From Nemertoderma westbladi (Eukaryota; Xenacoelomorpha; Nemertodermatida; Nemertodermatidae): a stretch of DNA of 62,264 bases. Positions 32,101 to 44,681 of the stretch are shown here, in pieces. Position numbers and translations under genes: made by a program. The notes under the pieces are model-generated. The model had not been told where the DNA came from. It worked only from the letters and a program-made list of their open reading frames with translations, and did no database searches. The stretch lies in assembly GCA_032718475.1 (NCBI GenBank), contig JAUCBJ010002150.1, forward strand, positions 1 to 62,264. The letters run 5' to 3'. How positions within the stretch are numbered: position 1 is the first letter of the stretch; every line of letters begins with the position of its first letter.

Positions 32101-35100
32101 ACTAGTGTGGACTTTGTGTGGAATACCAACGTCGGACTAGTGTGGACTTTGTGTGGAATAGCAACGTCAGACTAGTGTGGACTTTGTGTGGAATAGCAAC
32201 GTCCGACTAGTGTGGACTTTGTGTGGAATATCAACGTCCGACTAGTGTTGACTTTGTGTGGAATAGCAACGTCTGACTAGTGTGGACTTTGTGTGGAATA
32301 GCAACGTCCGACTAGTCTGGACTTTGTGTGGAATAGCAACGTCCGACTAGTGTGGACTTTGTGTGGAATAGCAACGTCTGACTAGTGTGGACTTTGTGTG
32401 GAATAGCAACGTCCGACTAATGTGGACTTTGTGTGGAATAGCAACGTCTGACTAGTGTGGACTTTGTGTGGAATAGCAACGTCCGACTAGTGTGGACTTT
32501 GTGTGGAATAGCAACGTCCGACTAGTGTGGACTTTGTGTGGAATAGCAACGTCCGACTAGTGTGGACTTTTGTGGAATAGCAACGTCCGACTAGTGTGGA
32601 CTTTGTATGGAATAGCAGCGTCCGACTAGTGTGGACTTTATGTGGAATAGCAACGTCCGACTAGTGTGGACTTTGTGTGGAATAGCAACGTCCGACTAGT
32701 GTGGACTTTGTGTGGAATAGCAACGTCTGACTAGTGTGGACTTTGTGTGGAATAGCAACGTCCGACTAGTGTGGACTTTGTGTGGAATAGCAACGTCCGA
32801 CTAGTGTGGACTTTGTGTGGAATAGCAACTTCCGACTAGTGTGGACTTTGTGTGGAATAGCAACGTCCGACTAGTGTGGACTTTGTGTGGAATAGCAACG
32901 TCCGACTAGTGTGGACTTTGTGTGGAATAGCAACGTCCGACTAGTGTGGACTTTGTGTGGAATAGCAACGTCCGACTAGTGTGGCCTTGTGTGGAATAGC
33001 AACGTCCGACTAGTGTGGACTTTGTGTGGAATAGCAACGTCCGACTAGTGTGGACTTTGTGTGGAATAGCAACGTCCGACTAGTGTGGACTTTGTGTGGA
33101 ATAGCAACGTCCGACTAGTGTGTACTTTGTGTGGAATAGCAACGTCCGACTAGTGTGGACTTTGTGTGGAATAGCAACGTCCGACTAGTGTGGACGTTGT
33201 GAGGAATAGCAACGTCCGACTAGTGTGGACTTTGTGTGGAATAGCAACGTCCGACTAGTGTGGACTTTGTGTGGAATAGCAACGTCCGACTAGTGTTGAC
33301 TTTGTGTGGAATAGCAACGTCTGACTAGTGTGGACTTTGTGTGGAATAGCAACGTCCGACTAGTGTGGACTTTGTGTGGAATAGCAACGTCCGACTAGTG
33401 TGGACTTTGTGTGGAATAGCAACGTCTGACTAGTGTGGACTTTGTGTGGAATAGCAACGTCCGACTAATGTGGACTTTGTGTGGAATAGCAACGTCTGAC
33501 TAGTGTGGACTTTGTGTGGAATAGCAACGTCCGACTAGTGTGGACTTTGTGTGGAATAGCAACGTCCGACTAGTGTGAACTTTGTGTGGAATAGCAACGT
33601 CCGACTAGTGTGGACTTTGTGTGGAATAGCAACATCCGACTAGTGTGGACTTTGTGTGGAATAGCAACGTCCGACTAGTGTGGACTTTGTGTGGAATAGC
33701 AACGTCCGACTATTGTGGACTTTGTGTGGAATAGCAACGTCCGACTAGTGTGGACTTTGTGTGGAATAGCAACGTCCGACTAGTGTGGACTTTGTGTGGA
33801 ATAGCAACGTCCGACTAGTGTGGACTTTGTGTGGAATAGCAACGTCCGACTATTGTGGACTTTGTGTGGAATAGCAACGTCCGACTAGTGTGGACTTTGT
33901 GTGGAATAGCAACGTCCGACTAGTGTGGACTTTGTGTGGAATAGCAACGTCCGACTAGTGTGGACTTTGTGTGGAATAGCAACGTCCGACTAGTGTGGAC
34001 TTTGTGTGGAATAGCAACGTCCGACTAGTGTGGTCTTTGTGTGGAATAGCAACGTCCGACTAGTGTGGACTTTGTGTGGAATAGCAACGTTCGACTAGTG
34101 TGGACTTTGTGTGGAATAGCAACGTCCGACTAGTGTGGACTTTGTGTGGAATAGCAACGTCCGACTAGTGTGGACTTTGTGTGGAATAGCAACGTCCGAC
34201 TAGTGTGGACTTTGTGTGGAATAGCAACGTCCGACTAGTGTGGACTTTGTGTGGAATAGCAACGTCCGACTAGTGTGGACTTTGTGTGGAATAGCAACGT
34301 CCGACTAATGTGGACTTTGTGTGGAATAGCAACGTCCGACTAGTGTGGACTTTGTGTGGAATAGCAACGTCTGACTAGTGTGGACTTTGTGTGGAATAGC
34401 AACGTCCGACTAATGTGGACTTTGTGTGGAATAGCAACGTCTGACTAGTGTGGACTTTGTGTGGAATAGCAACGTCCGACTAGTGTGGACTTTGTGTGGA
34501 ATAGCAACGTCCGACTAGTGTGGACTTAGTGTGGAATAGCAACGTCCGACTAGTGTGGACTTTTGTGGAATAGCAACGTCCGACTAGTGTGGACTTTGTA
34601 TGGAATAGCAACGGCCGTCTAGTGTGGTCTTTGTGTGGAATAGCAACGTCCGACTAGTGTGGACTTTGTGTGGAATAGCAACGTCCGACTAGTGTGGACT
34701 TTGTGTGGAATAGCAACGTCCGACTAGTGTGGACTTTGTGTGGAATAGCAACGTCCGACTAGTGTGGACTTTGTGTGGAATAGCAACGTCCGACTAGTGT
34801 GGACTTTGTGTGGAATAGCAACGTCCGACTAGTGTGGACTTTGTGTGGAATAGCAACGTCCGACTAGTGTGGACTTTGTGTGGAATAGCAACGTCCGACT
34901 AGTGTGGACTTTGTGTGGAATAGCAACGTCCGACTAGTGTGGACTTTGTGTGGAATAGCAACGTCCGACTAGTGTGGACTTTGTGTGGAATAGCAACGTC
35001 CGACTAGTGTGGACTTTGTGTGGAATAGCAACGTCCGACTAGTGTGGACTTTGTGTGGAATAGCAACGTCCGACTAGTGTGGACTTTGTGTGGAATAGCA

Positions 35101-35546
35101 ACGTCCGACTAGTGTGGACTTTGTGTGGAATAGCAACGTCGGACTAGTGTGGACTTTGTGTGGAATAGCAACAACGTCCGACTAGTGTGGACTTTGTGTG
35201 GAATAGCAAAGTCCGACTAGTGTGAACTTTGTGTGGAATAGCAACGTCCGACTAGTGTGGACTTTGTGTGGAATAGCAACGTCCGACTAGTGTGGACTTT
35301 GTGTGGAATAGCAACGTCCGGCTAGTGTGGACTTTGTGTGGAATAGCAACGTCCGACTAGTGTGGACTTTGTGTGGAATAGCAACGTCCGACTAGTGTGG
35401 ACTTTGTGTGGAATAGCAATGTCCGACTAGTGCGGTCTTTGTGTGGAATAGCAACGTCCGACTAGTGTGGACTTTGTGTGGAATAGCAACGTCCGACTAG
35501 TGTGGACTTTGTGTGGAATAGCAACGTCCGACTAGTGTGGACTTTG
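29181..35546. repeat. 35-bp minisatellite, about 182 units, with 1.85-kb higher-order repeat
   Basis: The unit is TGGAATAGCAACGTCCGACT plus AGTGTGGACTTTGTG. Most units are identical or differ at one base. Rare markers recur at a fixed distance: TAGTAACG with TTTATG at 30061 and 31914, the shortened GGACTTTTGTGG at about 30712 and 32563, GGCCTTGTG at about 31129 and 32981, ACATCCG at about 31781 and 33633. The spacing of about 1852 bp equals 53 units, so blocks of 53 units were duplicated. The later part (33.8-35.5 kb) is more homogeneous. GTCC and GGAC flank a central ACTAGT in each unit, an imperfect palindrome. Confidence 0.97.
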
Positions 35547-36300
35547 CCATATAATGTTCATCGTTTCATAGTTGAGGAGTTACTGTAGGTTTTGAGCATC
35601 TGAGAAACTTTGTGTTAGGTTTTTGGCTATTCTGGTTTGGAATAATTGTCTGAGTCGTAGCGGTGCTGCGGTTTCAATCTTAGACGAATCTGTAATGAGT
35701 GCAATATGAGTTATATTTCTTCGTCTGGTGTAATAACACTCTCTATAAGTGATAATTTGCCATACCCTCTTACTCATGGTAATATGTGGAGGGTGGGTAT
35801 ATGTAAATATCTATGCCGAGTTAAAACAGGTGAGATGGTCAGGTCTTACTGGTTTTACTTATGACGAAGTCGGGGATTTGTTGCAGTATGGGATTCCCGA
35901 TGAGCAACTATAAACTGCTCTTTTCCCTTAATTGCGAATATTAGTTTTGTTTCTTGTTTTGGTTAGAAAACGCCGCAACTGAAACCTGCTACTTTCCCAT
36001 ATTTTAGAAATATTAATTGATTCAAAAAAAAATTTTCCTAACTTTTCCCCGGATGACTTGTTTTAATATAGGCCTACAGATCAACTGAACAGAATACAGG
36101 TTACTGGTGTAAAACATTGTTATACGGACGGTGTTTTGCAGAAATGAATTAACCCACATTTTGGTCAATTTCGACTTAGTGACGTCATACTGTAAGCTGC
36201 CTGGGATGATTGAAAATAGTTTAAAAAAAACCGGGAGTCGAAATCACGACTGAAAAGCTGAAAAAAAAACCAAATTCCAACCCACATGTGTCAAATCCAC
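35547..36300. other. No gene supported
   Basis: A 65-codon minus frame (35580-35777) has no recognised domain or splice context. The rest is AT-rich with an AGGCCTA word. Confidence 0.4.
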
Positions 36301-36304
36301 CTTC

Positions 36305-36575
36305 TTGATTTTGCAGAAATGTAATAAATAACCCACAGTTCCTTTCTTCAGAAATATATTAACCCATAGTTTCTTTCTGCAGAAATGTAATAAATAACCC
36401 ACAGTTCCTTTCTGCAGAAATATATTAACCCACAGTTCCTTTCTGCAGAAATATATTAACCCACAGTTCCTTTCTGCAGAAATGTAATAACCCACAGTTC
36501 CATTCTGCAGAAATATATTTAACCCACATTTTCAAACTGAAGAAATATATTAACCCACATTTTCATTCTACATAA
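36305..36575. repeat. CCCACAGTTCCTTTCTGCAG tandem repeat
   Basis: About eight units of roughly 30-38 bp, each containing TTCTGCAGAAAT (a CTGCAG palindrome) and AACCCACAGTT or AACCCACATTT. Unit length varies with TGTAATAAAT or ATATATT inserts. A T run of about 22 follows at 36589-36610. Confidence 0.9.
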
Positions 36576-36873
36576 ATATATATTTATCCTTTTTTTTTTT
36601 TTTTTTTTTTCTGCAATCATTTTGCAGAAATGTTTTAACCAACATTTATTTAGAGCAAATTAAGTCAATTTAGTTACTAATTATTAACAATGTAAATATA
36701 AAACAATATTTCACACCCGCCAGTGTGGATGAAAGTGAACAGAACATATCTCGTCGGCAAGCCGTTCACCAAGTCTTCATCTTAAAATAAGATATGTTAT
36801 CGCAGCGACCATCAAGGAACCCTCAGATTTTTTGTGTTTGCAAATGATTTGATTAACTGATACTCATAAACTA

Positions 36874-37345
36874 CTAGGATCGGCATGCTGCATTGCAGCT
36901 GCATTTTTAAGAATGCTGTGCCGGCTTGTCGACAAATTTGGGCTGCAACAACTCCCTATCACCCATGACAAATGCTAGATCATCCGCATCTTCAAGGCCA
37001 GTGTCCTTTAAGTTGCGTCTCAAGAAAGCCATGGGCTGTCCACCATACTTATTCACTCCATGAGGCTGCCAAAGCACAAGATTATGCTCTAGCTGGTCCT
37101 CACGGCTAAAGCAATGTCCTACAAAGCGGAGGCGGCTTTGTTCATAATCTTGATTATATAAAACACGGTATATACTAGCAAACCTATTTGCAATAGACTG
37201 CCCGTCTATCTCACCATCTATAACTGTACTAATGTTCTGTCCATTAGTACCAGGTAACTTTTTCAATCCAACAAAAATATCAGTATTACTGGTAAAACAG
37301 GCTTCCATGAATTTGTCTTTTTTGACTACATAGGACTCTAGTTTT
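36874..37345 (-). pseudogene. LINE fragment with chimeric reading frame
   Basis: The lower half (36874-37145) is the 3' end of the same LINE family as 22850-24825: RLRFVGHCF, HGVNKYGGQPMAFLRR, VDKPAQHS and the 3' GATCCTAGTAGT tail. Its open frame (36907-37308) continues upstream into a segment (KKLPGTNGQN, IDGEIDGQSIANRF) typical of the pre-RT linker of a different LINE. It is probably one element inserted into another. Confidence 0.7.
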
Positions 37346-37474
37346 TAGTAGTTTTTAATCGAATAACTACTACTACTAATACTAAATGAGTTACATACAG
37401 ACTTCAAGTTTTATTATTGATCATTGTATTATTACATACAGTAGTTAAGGGCTGCCTAGGGCCCACAATACTTA

Positions 37475-38160
37475 TTATCTCCTTGAGGCTGCCGAAGCAC
37501 ATGATTGTGCACTGGCTGGTCCTCAAGGCGGAAGCAATCTCTTGAAAATCAGAGGCGCCTCCGTTACCGTTCAAGTGTCAACCTTGGGGGACTGGGGAGA
37601 CACTTCAAATATTGTATATTGTCTGGTTGGAGATGTGCGAATTGTACTTGACACAATTAACCATCTCTGCGTGCGTAACATTCTTGTATACATGTCGTCG
37701 TGAGATTAGATTTGGTGTCCTCAGCACTTCAGCAGTAAGAGGCCAGCTTGAACTCAAATTTAAGACTACCGGTTCTCCAACTAACTGCTCTAAATCATCC
37801 AACCTGAAGATTCTAATGCATTCTATGTGACTTCAAAATCCTGGGCAGCCCATTCAATGCTGCCCAGTGCCTCCCTTACGTTTTTGAGGGTCATCAACTG
37901 ATTTCAGAATCAATGATCCCAAGTAGCAGAAGTCATTCACATACTCAAGAACACCAACCTTTGAGCTTTGAGGACTGTCGAAGTTAACTATCAGAATTTT
38001 GGTCTTCTTGGAGTTAACAAAACGTCCAACACTAGAAGCAGCCTGTTCTATTGTAATGAGCTGAGGAGCCGTTGGGCTCTCTCTTAGTGATTCTGAGACT
38101 ATTACATCAGCAATAAAGTCTAGATCAGTAAGTGCTGGTGTTAGTGCTAATACCAAACCA
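37475..38160 (-). pseudogene. Decayed LINE reverse-transcriptase fragment
   Basis: Minus-strand pieces recall residues about 385-610 of the LINE at 22850: LTDLDF then SESLRESPTAPQL, AASSVGRFVNSKKTKIL, NFDSPQSS, and YNSHISNQTIYNI. Reading frames shift and the catalytic FADD region is altered. An ACT microsatellite at about 37365-37375 may mark its 3' tail. Confidence 0.75.
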
Positions 38161-38539
38161 ATAAACGATATAATTAGAATGGGTAATAACAGGGGATGCA
38201 ATATTGGCTACAGAATGATCAATAGCGTGCTATGATTAATAAAGCTGTGAAGTGAGGTGTGATTACAGAGTGGATGGCCAAACCCAGTTTAGATACTGCA
38301 TATTGATAAGACCTAACAATTAATGGTGCAATGAAATACTGTAGAAATTACAATACTGTAATAACAATATATCCGGGTAGATTAATGGGCGAAAGGGACT
38401 ATTATTAGATTGGGGGTTTTGCCAACAAGTACTCACAGCTGAGAGGTAACTGACAATTTGGGCGTACAAAGGTGAAGGTACAAATACTAGATCAGTCAGA
38501 TGTTTAGTGACGATTATTGCCAATATCGTGGCGTACTTA

Positions 38540-38730
38540 ATGTTTCCCCATGAGGCCGCCAAAGCACAAGATTATGCACTGGCTGGTCCTCACGGCGAAA
38601 GCAATGTCCTGCAAAGCGGAGGCGGCTTTGTTATAGTGTCAAGCTTTGGGGAACCAATGAGACACCTCCAATGTTATATAGTGTCTGGTTGGAGATGTGT
38701 ACATTGTACTTGATACAGTGAACCCTGTTT
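38540..38730 (-). pseudogene. Short LINE fragment
   Basis: Matches in reverse the 24470-24620 part of the intact LINE (words AGGACATTGCTTTCGCCGTG, CTCCAACCAGACACTATATA and AGCTTGACAC, with small changes). A third remnant of the same family. Confidence 0.75.
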
Positions 38731-38926
38731 GATCTTCCCCTCACTACGATGGCGTTCAATTTTGATTTTGACCGAAATTTCCTCATAACATAATTTTCAA
38801 CAAATAATATTTGATGTTTACATTGATAGCCACACGAAGACGTACCTTATATTAATAATATTAAAACCACAGCAAATAATAATCAGAGATTAAATTTTTT
38901 AATAAAAATGGGTGGGTGGGGGAGCG

Positions 38927-39210
38927 AAACCTTCTTCATACTGCGACCAAGGTTTATCGAAATCGAAGGATTTTCCACCATCTCGACGCTGAATGTATAG
39001 AGACCACCATGGTAGTTGCAGATAGTGTTTTGTAGAAAGATCTATATACCGGTACAATATAGAACCCGAATGTATTTTTGTACTATGGGAATGTCATTAC
39101 AGTTAGTAGTGGTGGTCGTAGTAGGTGAGTGTTCGTAAGTAGTAGCTGTTAATGGTGTTGCAGTGGTGGGTGATGGTGTTGATGAGCTCCCGTTCAATTC
39201 AATGGCTTAT
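38927..39210 (-). pseudogene. FReD gene fragment, copy 3
   Basis: In reverse this matches the stalk end and start of the FReD of the genes at 19.4 and 25.7 kb: a Thr-rich stalk, then YIQRR and a WSQYEEGF-like segment. Small indels break the frame. The YIQRRDGG version is closer to the canonical FReD word (IQRR-DGS) than copies 1 and 2, so this is an older or different family member. Confidence 0.7.
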
Positions 39211-39212
39211 TT

Positions 39213-39390
39213 AAGTTACACCGCAGTTATTCTTCTACCTTATAGCTGTTTGTTGGTACCAATGGAAAGCTGACCCTGCAAGGATTCCAAATATGTAACA
39301 AAATTTGAATTCCGTTGAAAAATAGCCGAGATATGAGCGTTCAAATGTTGCATGGTTTTACATCTGCGCCATATTCTGGAACATCCATTC
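39213..39390. mobile_element. Partial copy of the foldback-element arm
   Basis: It matches 17440-17660 (TTACACCGCAGTTATTCTTC, TAGCTGTTTGTTGGTACCAA, CAAGGATTCCAAATATGTAA, ATTCTGGAACAT). The copy is adjacent to the FReD fragment. Confidence 0.8.
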
Positions 39391-39539
39391 AGCCTATCAA
39401 AAGTTTAGAAATTCTACATACAGTCAGATTTATATAAAGTAGTTCCTCAGGAGGCCATATTCTGGAACATCCATTCAGCCTATCAAAAGTTTAGAAATTC
39501 TACATACAGTCAGATTTATATAAAGTAGTTCCTCAGGAG
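39368..39539. repeat. 86-bp direct duplication
   Basis: Two copies starting GCCATATTCTGGAACATCC at 39368 and 39454 are essentially identical. The duplication begins inside the end of the foldback-arm copy. Confidence 0.95.
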
Positions 39540-40153
39540 TTCGCAACTCCACTATAACATATACACAGACACACTGTAGCTCGATTTTATAATAACTTAT
39601 GTTGACTTTCAATTTGCATCACCAAAGATTTTGGCAGTGTAATAAAGATAAATGTATTATGTTGCAATTGCACCAGCTGGTCTATATCTCATATTAACTA
39701 ACCACTTGGATAACGTAGATGTTCGGTGGAATGTTAACATCGGGTACTACTAAAACTAAAACTATTCCCAGTCTACTTATCCTACACATATTTTATCTGA
39801 ACAATCATGATATGCAAAATTGTGGGGAATTTTGTGCATTCTAGAAAAATATTAAACATTTATGTCTTTTATGAAGCTTCTGGGAGAGCATTACGCATAC
39901 GATTTCGTACAGCACAGGCTGTGCTCTACAACCCAGCAGAAGCCGCCATTCACATCACCATTCTCGAAATCTGTAATTCAGTTACTCAAAACTGGTTTAA
40001 CTGCTCAGTTAACAAAACATGTCACAAAGAACAGCGAAAGAAACAAGAACTAAGAAACACCGACACGATGCATGGCCCTCCTCCTTTAACTTTTCACCAC
40101 AAGATAATTAAACCTTAACTAATAAACACAATATATTTATCTCCAACAGTTTA
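39540..40153. other. No gene supported
   Basis: Sequence downstream of the protease gene. Overlapping plus frames at 39807-40118 lack homology features. AT-rich DNA before 40153 may include the protease 3' untranslated region and poly(A) site. Confidence 0.4.
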
Positions 40154-40912
40154 TTAGTGACCGTACTGATCCATTTTATCATCCACCCAGTTCCTGTAGT
40201 TGGCCACCCGAGCGTAGACGCTAGGATTGTTTGGTGAGTAGCAATCCTTACTGGATACGTAACTAGCAGCTCCGATTACCGTCCATTTACCGTTAACATT
40301 ACAGCTGAGCGGCCCACCTGAATCTCCGAAACAAACAGACTCTAAACCGGCACAGACCTTACCAGGGTAGTTGACATGGGAGCCCCTGTAGGTATCCTGT
40401 ACACATCTAAAAGCAAATAATTTATTATTACAAAGGATAAACATATATGGATAAGAATATTATTGATGAATATGAAACAATTCATCATCACCTGAGTCAA
40501 CCTGGGTGATCCTCTTGTGTTGGGCTGCGAGGCAACAGCCATATAATTACTGTATATAATATAATTTTACAGTCCTAATCAAATCCTGGGGCCCATGGAG
40601 TCGGGAAATCGGATATCAGCGGTAAAAAACTGTTATATTTCTCTAGTCTAGTAACTTCTCTCGCGTCCATGCAGGTAGTAGTGCCTGATTTAAGGTCTGC
40701 TGGTCTCCAGTCCCCTTTGTATCCCCCCATCCGGTACCATAACATTCGGCCAGATGCGCCAGCTGCAGATCTTGTTGGGGCAGACAGACTGGACTGACAT
40801 TCTGGTTGAATCGGATAGGCGAGTCAAGTTTGATTAGAGCGATGTCGTTGTTTGTCAAACCGTACTGGTTGTATCTCTCGTGCATAATTATGCGGTCGGA
40901 TGCGTGGTTCAC
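40154..40912 (-). CDS. Trypsin-fold serine protease, last two exons (partial)
   Basis: Two exons: 40656-40912 (acceptor TTCTTGCAG before it) and 40154-40406 (acceptor TTTTAG), joined across a 249-bp GT-AG intron that splits a Lys codon. The first encodes NNDIALIKL with the catalytic Asp and ends near LLPAWTREK; the second begins CVQDT and holds KVCAGL, the catalytic Ser in GDSGGP, and the closing VYARV...NWV helix. The pocket reads S189 (ESVCFGDS), V216-like and S226-like, which resembles elastase rather than trypsin (inferred by alignment from memory). The exon with the catalytic His (TAAHC) is not recognisable upstream up to 42.2 kb, so the gene either has distant 5' exons beyond the FReD remnant or is broken. 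It probably encodes a secreted digestive or immune protease. Confidence 0.8.
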
Positions 40913-42200
40913 CTGCAAGAAATCGTTTAGGAACATTATATGGAAACAAATATAGTCATTATTATAAAGAATGTGTAATAATGATAAGAACAACCCACTT
41001 ATGGTCTCTATTAGGTCATCTTATCATCCCCAGCAGCACGCCAATGCTGGTTATTGGACCATGCGTTGGGTGGCAACTTTATGCTACTTTAATATTTAGT
41101 ACCGTGGAGTTCTAAGCGTATTGAGATGCGGATGGGTAGGGTAAAGACCAATTAATTATTGACAAGTGACTGTAAAATAAGTAAGTTGTGATACTTCGGC
41201 CAACATTAAATAATAGCCCAAATTTCGCAATAAATTTATTTAATTAACGGTTCTTTTTATTTAAATATTTGACTTTCAACTAAATTCTAACTAAATTCCG
41301 AAAGCTGAAAGCTTTAGGGTTTTCTATGTCGTCTTCTCCTTTAACTGCTATGAACCTTCTTGTCGAGAGTCTCCACTGAATACTCTCTAAACAATAACAA
41401 GTAATAACACCTATTGTTAAGTTAACATAGTGCTAATAATATAAAAAGTCATTGTGAGGTTTTGTGAAACGACAATAACAACCGTTGCTATGGTTACCTG
41501 AAATATTCAAAACTTTGTTATTTAGTTAAGTTTTAGTTGAATTTTCGACTAATATTTAACTAAACACCTCAAAAAAAAAGGTGGGGGATTTGACTACTGG
41601 TTGTTTCAATGGGCCGAATGCGAGTGGCTGAAATACTGGTTGGTTCCCTTATATTGGTTATGTATGTATATACTGTGTATTTGTCTGCTTATGCGACTTT
41701 GTATTACATTAGAAGGGAGGCAGTTTGTTTGGTTAATACAGGTAATTCTTGTTTTCCATCTTCCAATCCCATCTGTTTCTTGAAGTCTGTGTAAGACAGG
41801 TTCGTTTAAAGCCATCGTGATGGCGTTCTAGTTAAAACATGTTAGTCTAATTATTATTTCGGTTCTATTATTGTTGCTTATTATTTGTCGTATAATATCG
41901 GTTTGTTACACAAACACAAAATAAATAACCTACAGTACAATACTGGTGAGGGCTACAGTACAGTTTGTTTCTTTAGAATTTCAGTTCAAATCTCTAATGT
42001 TTCATTCGTCGGTTATCAGATATTTCGGTTTCATCTGCTCTAATCTCTAAAGTTTCAGAGTTTGGTTTTTAAGACATTTGACTTTCATCTCTAATTTATG
42101 CTCCACAGGTTTCCATAGCTTTGGGTGAGTGCCTTAGGATTTGTATTCTTTTTTAGTCATAATTACCGTACACCGTTATTATGTGGATCGTTAAAATTTT
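40913..42200. other. Upstream of protease exons, no exon recognised
   Basis: I looked for a TAAHC-coding exon and a signal peptide on the minus strand and found neither. Small frames near 41600-41815 on both strands have no recognised features. The DNA is AT-rich. Confidence 0.35.
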
Positions 42201-42988
42201 GAATATTTAGCGCATAGTCAGATCCCAACAGCCAACACAGTAAAGTTACTGTATATTCTCGTCGAGTTATCCAATTCGACCTTTATGAAACAATCCCCCG
42301 CGCTTGTTGTCAGTTTCATGATATGAAACGCGCCTAGAAAGTAAGAGCCGTTGGCATATCCGAATCCCCAGCTGTAATCAGAACGCTTGTCATCCCAGAT
42401 GTCACCGCTGTGGTTGCTGATGCGTCTATAGAATATAATCCAGTCTCGATCACATCTCAGTTGATTGCCGTCGGTGTATAGATGCTCAATTAGGGGCAAT
42501 TACAATAAGGATTACTTGGCTTGAAGGTGTATTGCAGCCCGGATTGAGACGGATTACCACAAATATCAGGATTAGCGTAGGGATCACTTCGTGAATCATT
42601 CCCATAACATGCGATAAACGAGTTGTAAAATGCAAAGCAACCCCCTTGGAGATTGTCGTTGAAGTAATAGTTGTAGTCATGGAGAATGTTGTTGTTGTGG
42701 GAGCAATTGTAGTCATGGTGATTAATCCAGATTCCCCTATTGAACTGATGATGGTGGTCGTCACGTCTGCTCCCGACCCGATGGTAACAGCATCAGTATT
42801 ATTACTGTTACTCGAGCAACTAGGAGAATTCCTACTGCCGCGGCTAAAAGTTTCATATGGTAATCGAAATCGTTCAGCAGCATTCTACACAGCCAGTTCG
42901 ATTGGTTGGCGTTGTTGTTCGGCTGAGGGGCGATCGGGGGCTGAACATCGTCCACTTCGATTTCTTCAACAGCTGTTAGACCGGGCAT
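42200..42988 (-). pseudogene. FReD membrane protein pseudogene, copy 4
   Basis: The start (42988) encodes TAVEEIEVDDVQ, SNWLCRML and a transmembrane helix, the same plan as the FReD gene at 25.7 kb (TAVEEIQLEEVQ, TNWLCRLL). Frames then change: a Thr-rich stalk (42640-42764), a Cys-rich part (about 42490-42640), then a FReD N-terminal half (42218-42499) with GNQLRCDRDW, IFYRR, YSWGFGYANGSYFLG. At least three frameshifts are needed, the last near 42220, after which FReD-like codons continue in another frame. The second half of the domain is not found. It is more diverged than copies 1-3. Confidence 0.7.
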
Positions 42989-43024
42989 TATTGTTCGAAT
43001 TATTCAATAAATTGTATTTTTAAC

Positions 43025-43373
43025 GGTAAGGATTCCGTTATACTTATAATGCCAGTGTTCCTGACAACTTTTTTTTTTTTACAAAAAGTTGTTCTTCTAA
43101 CAGTTAGATGGTAGTGAGATTTTAAATTTGTGTCGGCTACGACTTTTTACTTGCCAGGAAGAAATTTATAATTGAAAAAATAAATATTTTAATCGTATTT
43201 AAATGTAAAATAAATATCCCAGGAAAAGATATGTAACATATATATATTTTTTTAACATATTTATTTCTTTCTTGTAATAATAGGGAGATATGATAGGTAG
43301 ATATGTAATAATTATTTACAAGCTAGAGTTTATTTTTGTTTTTTTTTAAGTAGCAAACTAAACATTCCATGAC
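43025..43373. other. AT-rich spacer, no gene seen
   Basis: Homopolymer T and A runs and ATATAT words only. Confidence 0.4.
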
Positions 43374-43573
43374 TAGATAGATAGATAGAATTTATTGACA
43401 ATTAATATGATTTATATAGTGCACAAAACTTGAACTACACACGAAATCACAAAAACAAAAAAAAAAAATAACTGTCCAGATATAATCAAAATATTACACT
43501 ATAATCTCACGAACCTAATAAATTAAATAATTATTAAATTTACTTATAAAATGCTAGTACTAAATCTATGTAT

Positions 43574-44681
43574 TTACATACTGAGTAGATTTCTGTCAAA
43601 AATATCAAAAAGCTCATTTATATTACCAAACGTTGCGAAATTAATATTTGGGAAACAATCTCGGATGGTTGCCGTTAACCTGCAATTGAGTAATACATGT
43701 GTCTCATCTTGGATAGACACATTATCACAGCTACAAACCCTGCTTTCGCGGGGTATGCGCTGCCATCTACCTTTCTCAATCAGCAAGTTATGAGACATCA
43801 ACCGACATCTTGAAAAGGATAAGCGTAAATAATCAGGCACCAGAGGAGACTTCAAATTATAAATAGGATGACACGATAACGATGGATTTAAAATTGTTCT
43901 ATAAGTGAACAATTTGGTTGCAGTTTCTGGTTTATTACAAACATTATTAACAATATTACTATTAAATACACTAGGTTCATGCCAACATAATGCATCTTTT
44001 ATCATTCTAGAACCAGGTGTGTCAGCACCTTTACATAAGTTTAAAGCTAACTGAAAAGGGCAATCTGCAGGTAAAGATTCTGCTGCCTTCAACAAAAATC
44101 GTTTACGGCACCGTAAAATACGAGTTTCTATAGCTGGCATGCCTGCTTCAATGAGACAAAGATTGGTTGGTGTCTGCTCTCTAACTCCTAGGAGAGTTTT
44201 AACCATCCGACCATAAAATATCTCTAAAGCTCGAATGTTGGTTGTTAGCCAACCTTCGCACCCATATAGTAGCACAGAAGCAACCCCAGCCTCAAAAACT
44301 TGTTTCTTTAGTACAAATGGTAACGCTGTATTTTTAGCACAAAATATAGAAAATTTATTAACAACTTGTTCGCATTTAATTTTATGTAAATTAAATACGG
44401 AATTAAATTTACCGTCTTCAGTAAAAATGGAGCCTAAATATATGTACTCTACACAATGTTTTACAATAATATCATCAACATGTAATGGAACTTTGTCACT
44501 TGTCGTACCATTTATTACAAAAAACTTTGTTTTTTTCAAATTAAGTACCATCCCAGTATCATTGCAAAAGGAAATTAAAGCACGTAGTTTATATAATAAC
44601 AAGTCGCGGTTTGTGGACAAAATAATTGTATCATCCATCAATAACATTATATGTAATAAACCCAAAAAACCATCAGATGAA
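43574..44681 (-). pseudogene. LINE B reverse transcriptase, C-terminal part
   Basis: It starts with motif C in the form LLMDDTIILS, where Met replaces the usual Tyr/Phe-Ala before DD, a variant I recall from related LINEs. It continues with GMVLNLKKTKFFVING, YLGSIFTEDG, ASVLLYGCEGW and a late Cys/His cluster (VCSCDN, ETHVLLNC) and stops at 43574. The frame is open throughout this part. Confidence 0.85.

Noticed and set aside
29181-35546. CRISPR-like array
   Set aside because: Units are directly tandem with no unique spacers; the window is eukaryotic and has no cas genes.
36244-36495. 83-codon frame with CRKELWV-type repeats
   Set aside because: It translates the CTGCAG tandem repeat and has no other support.
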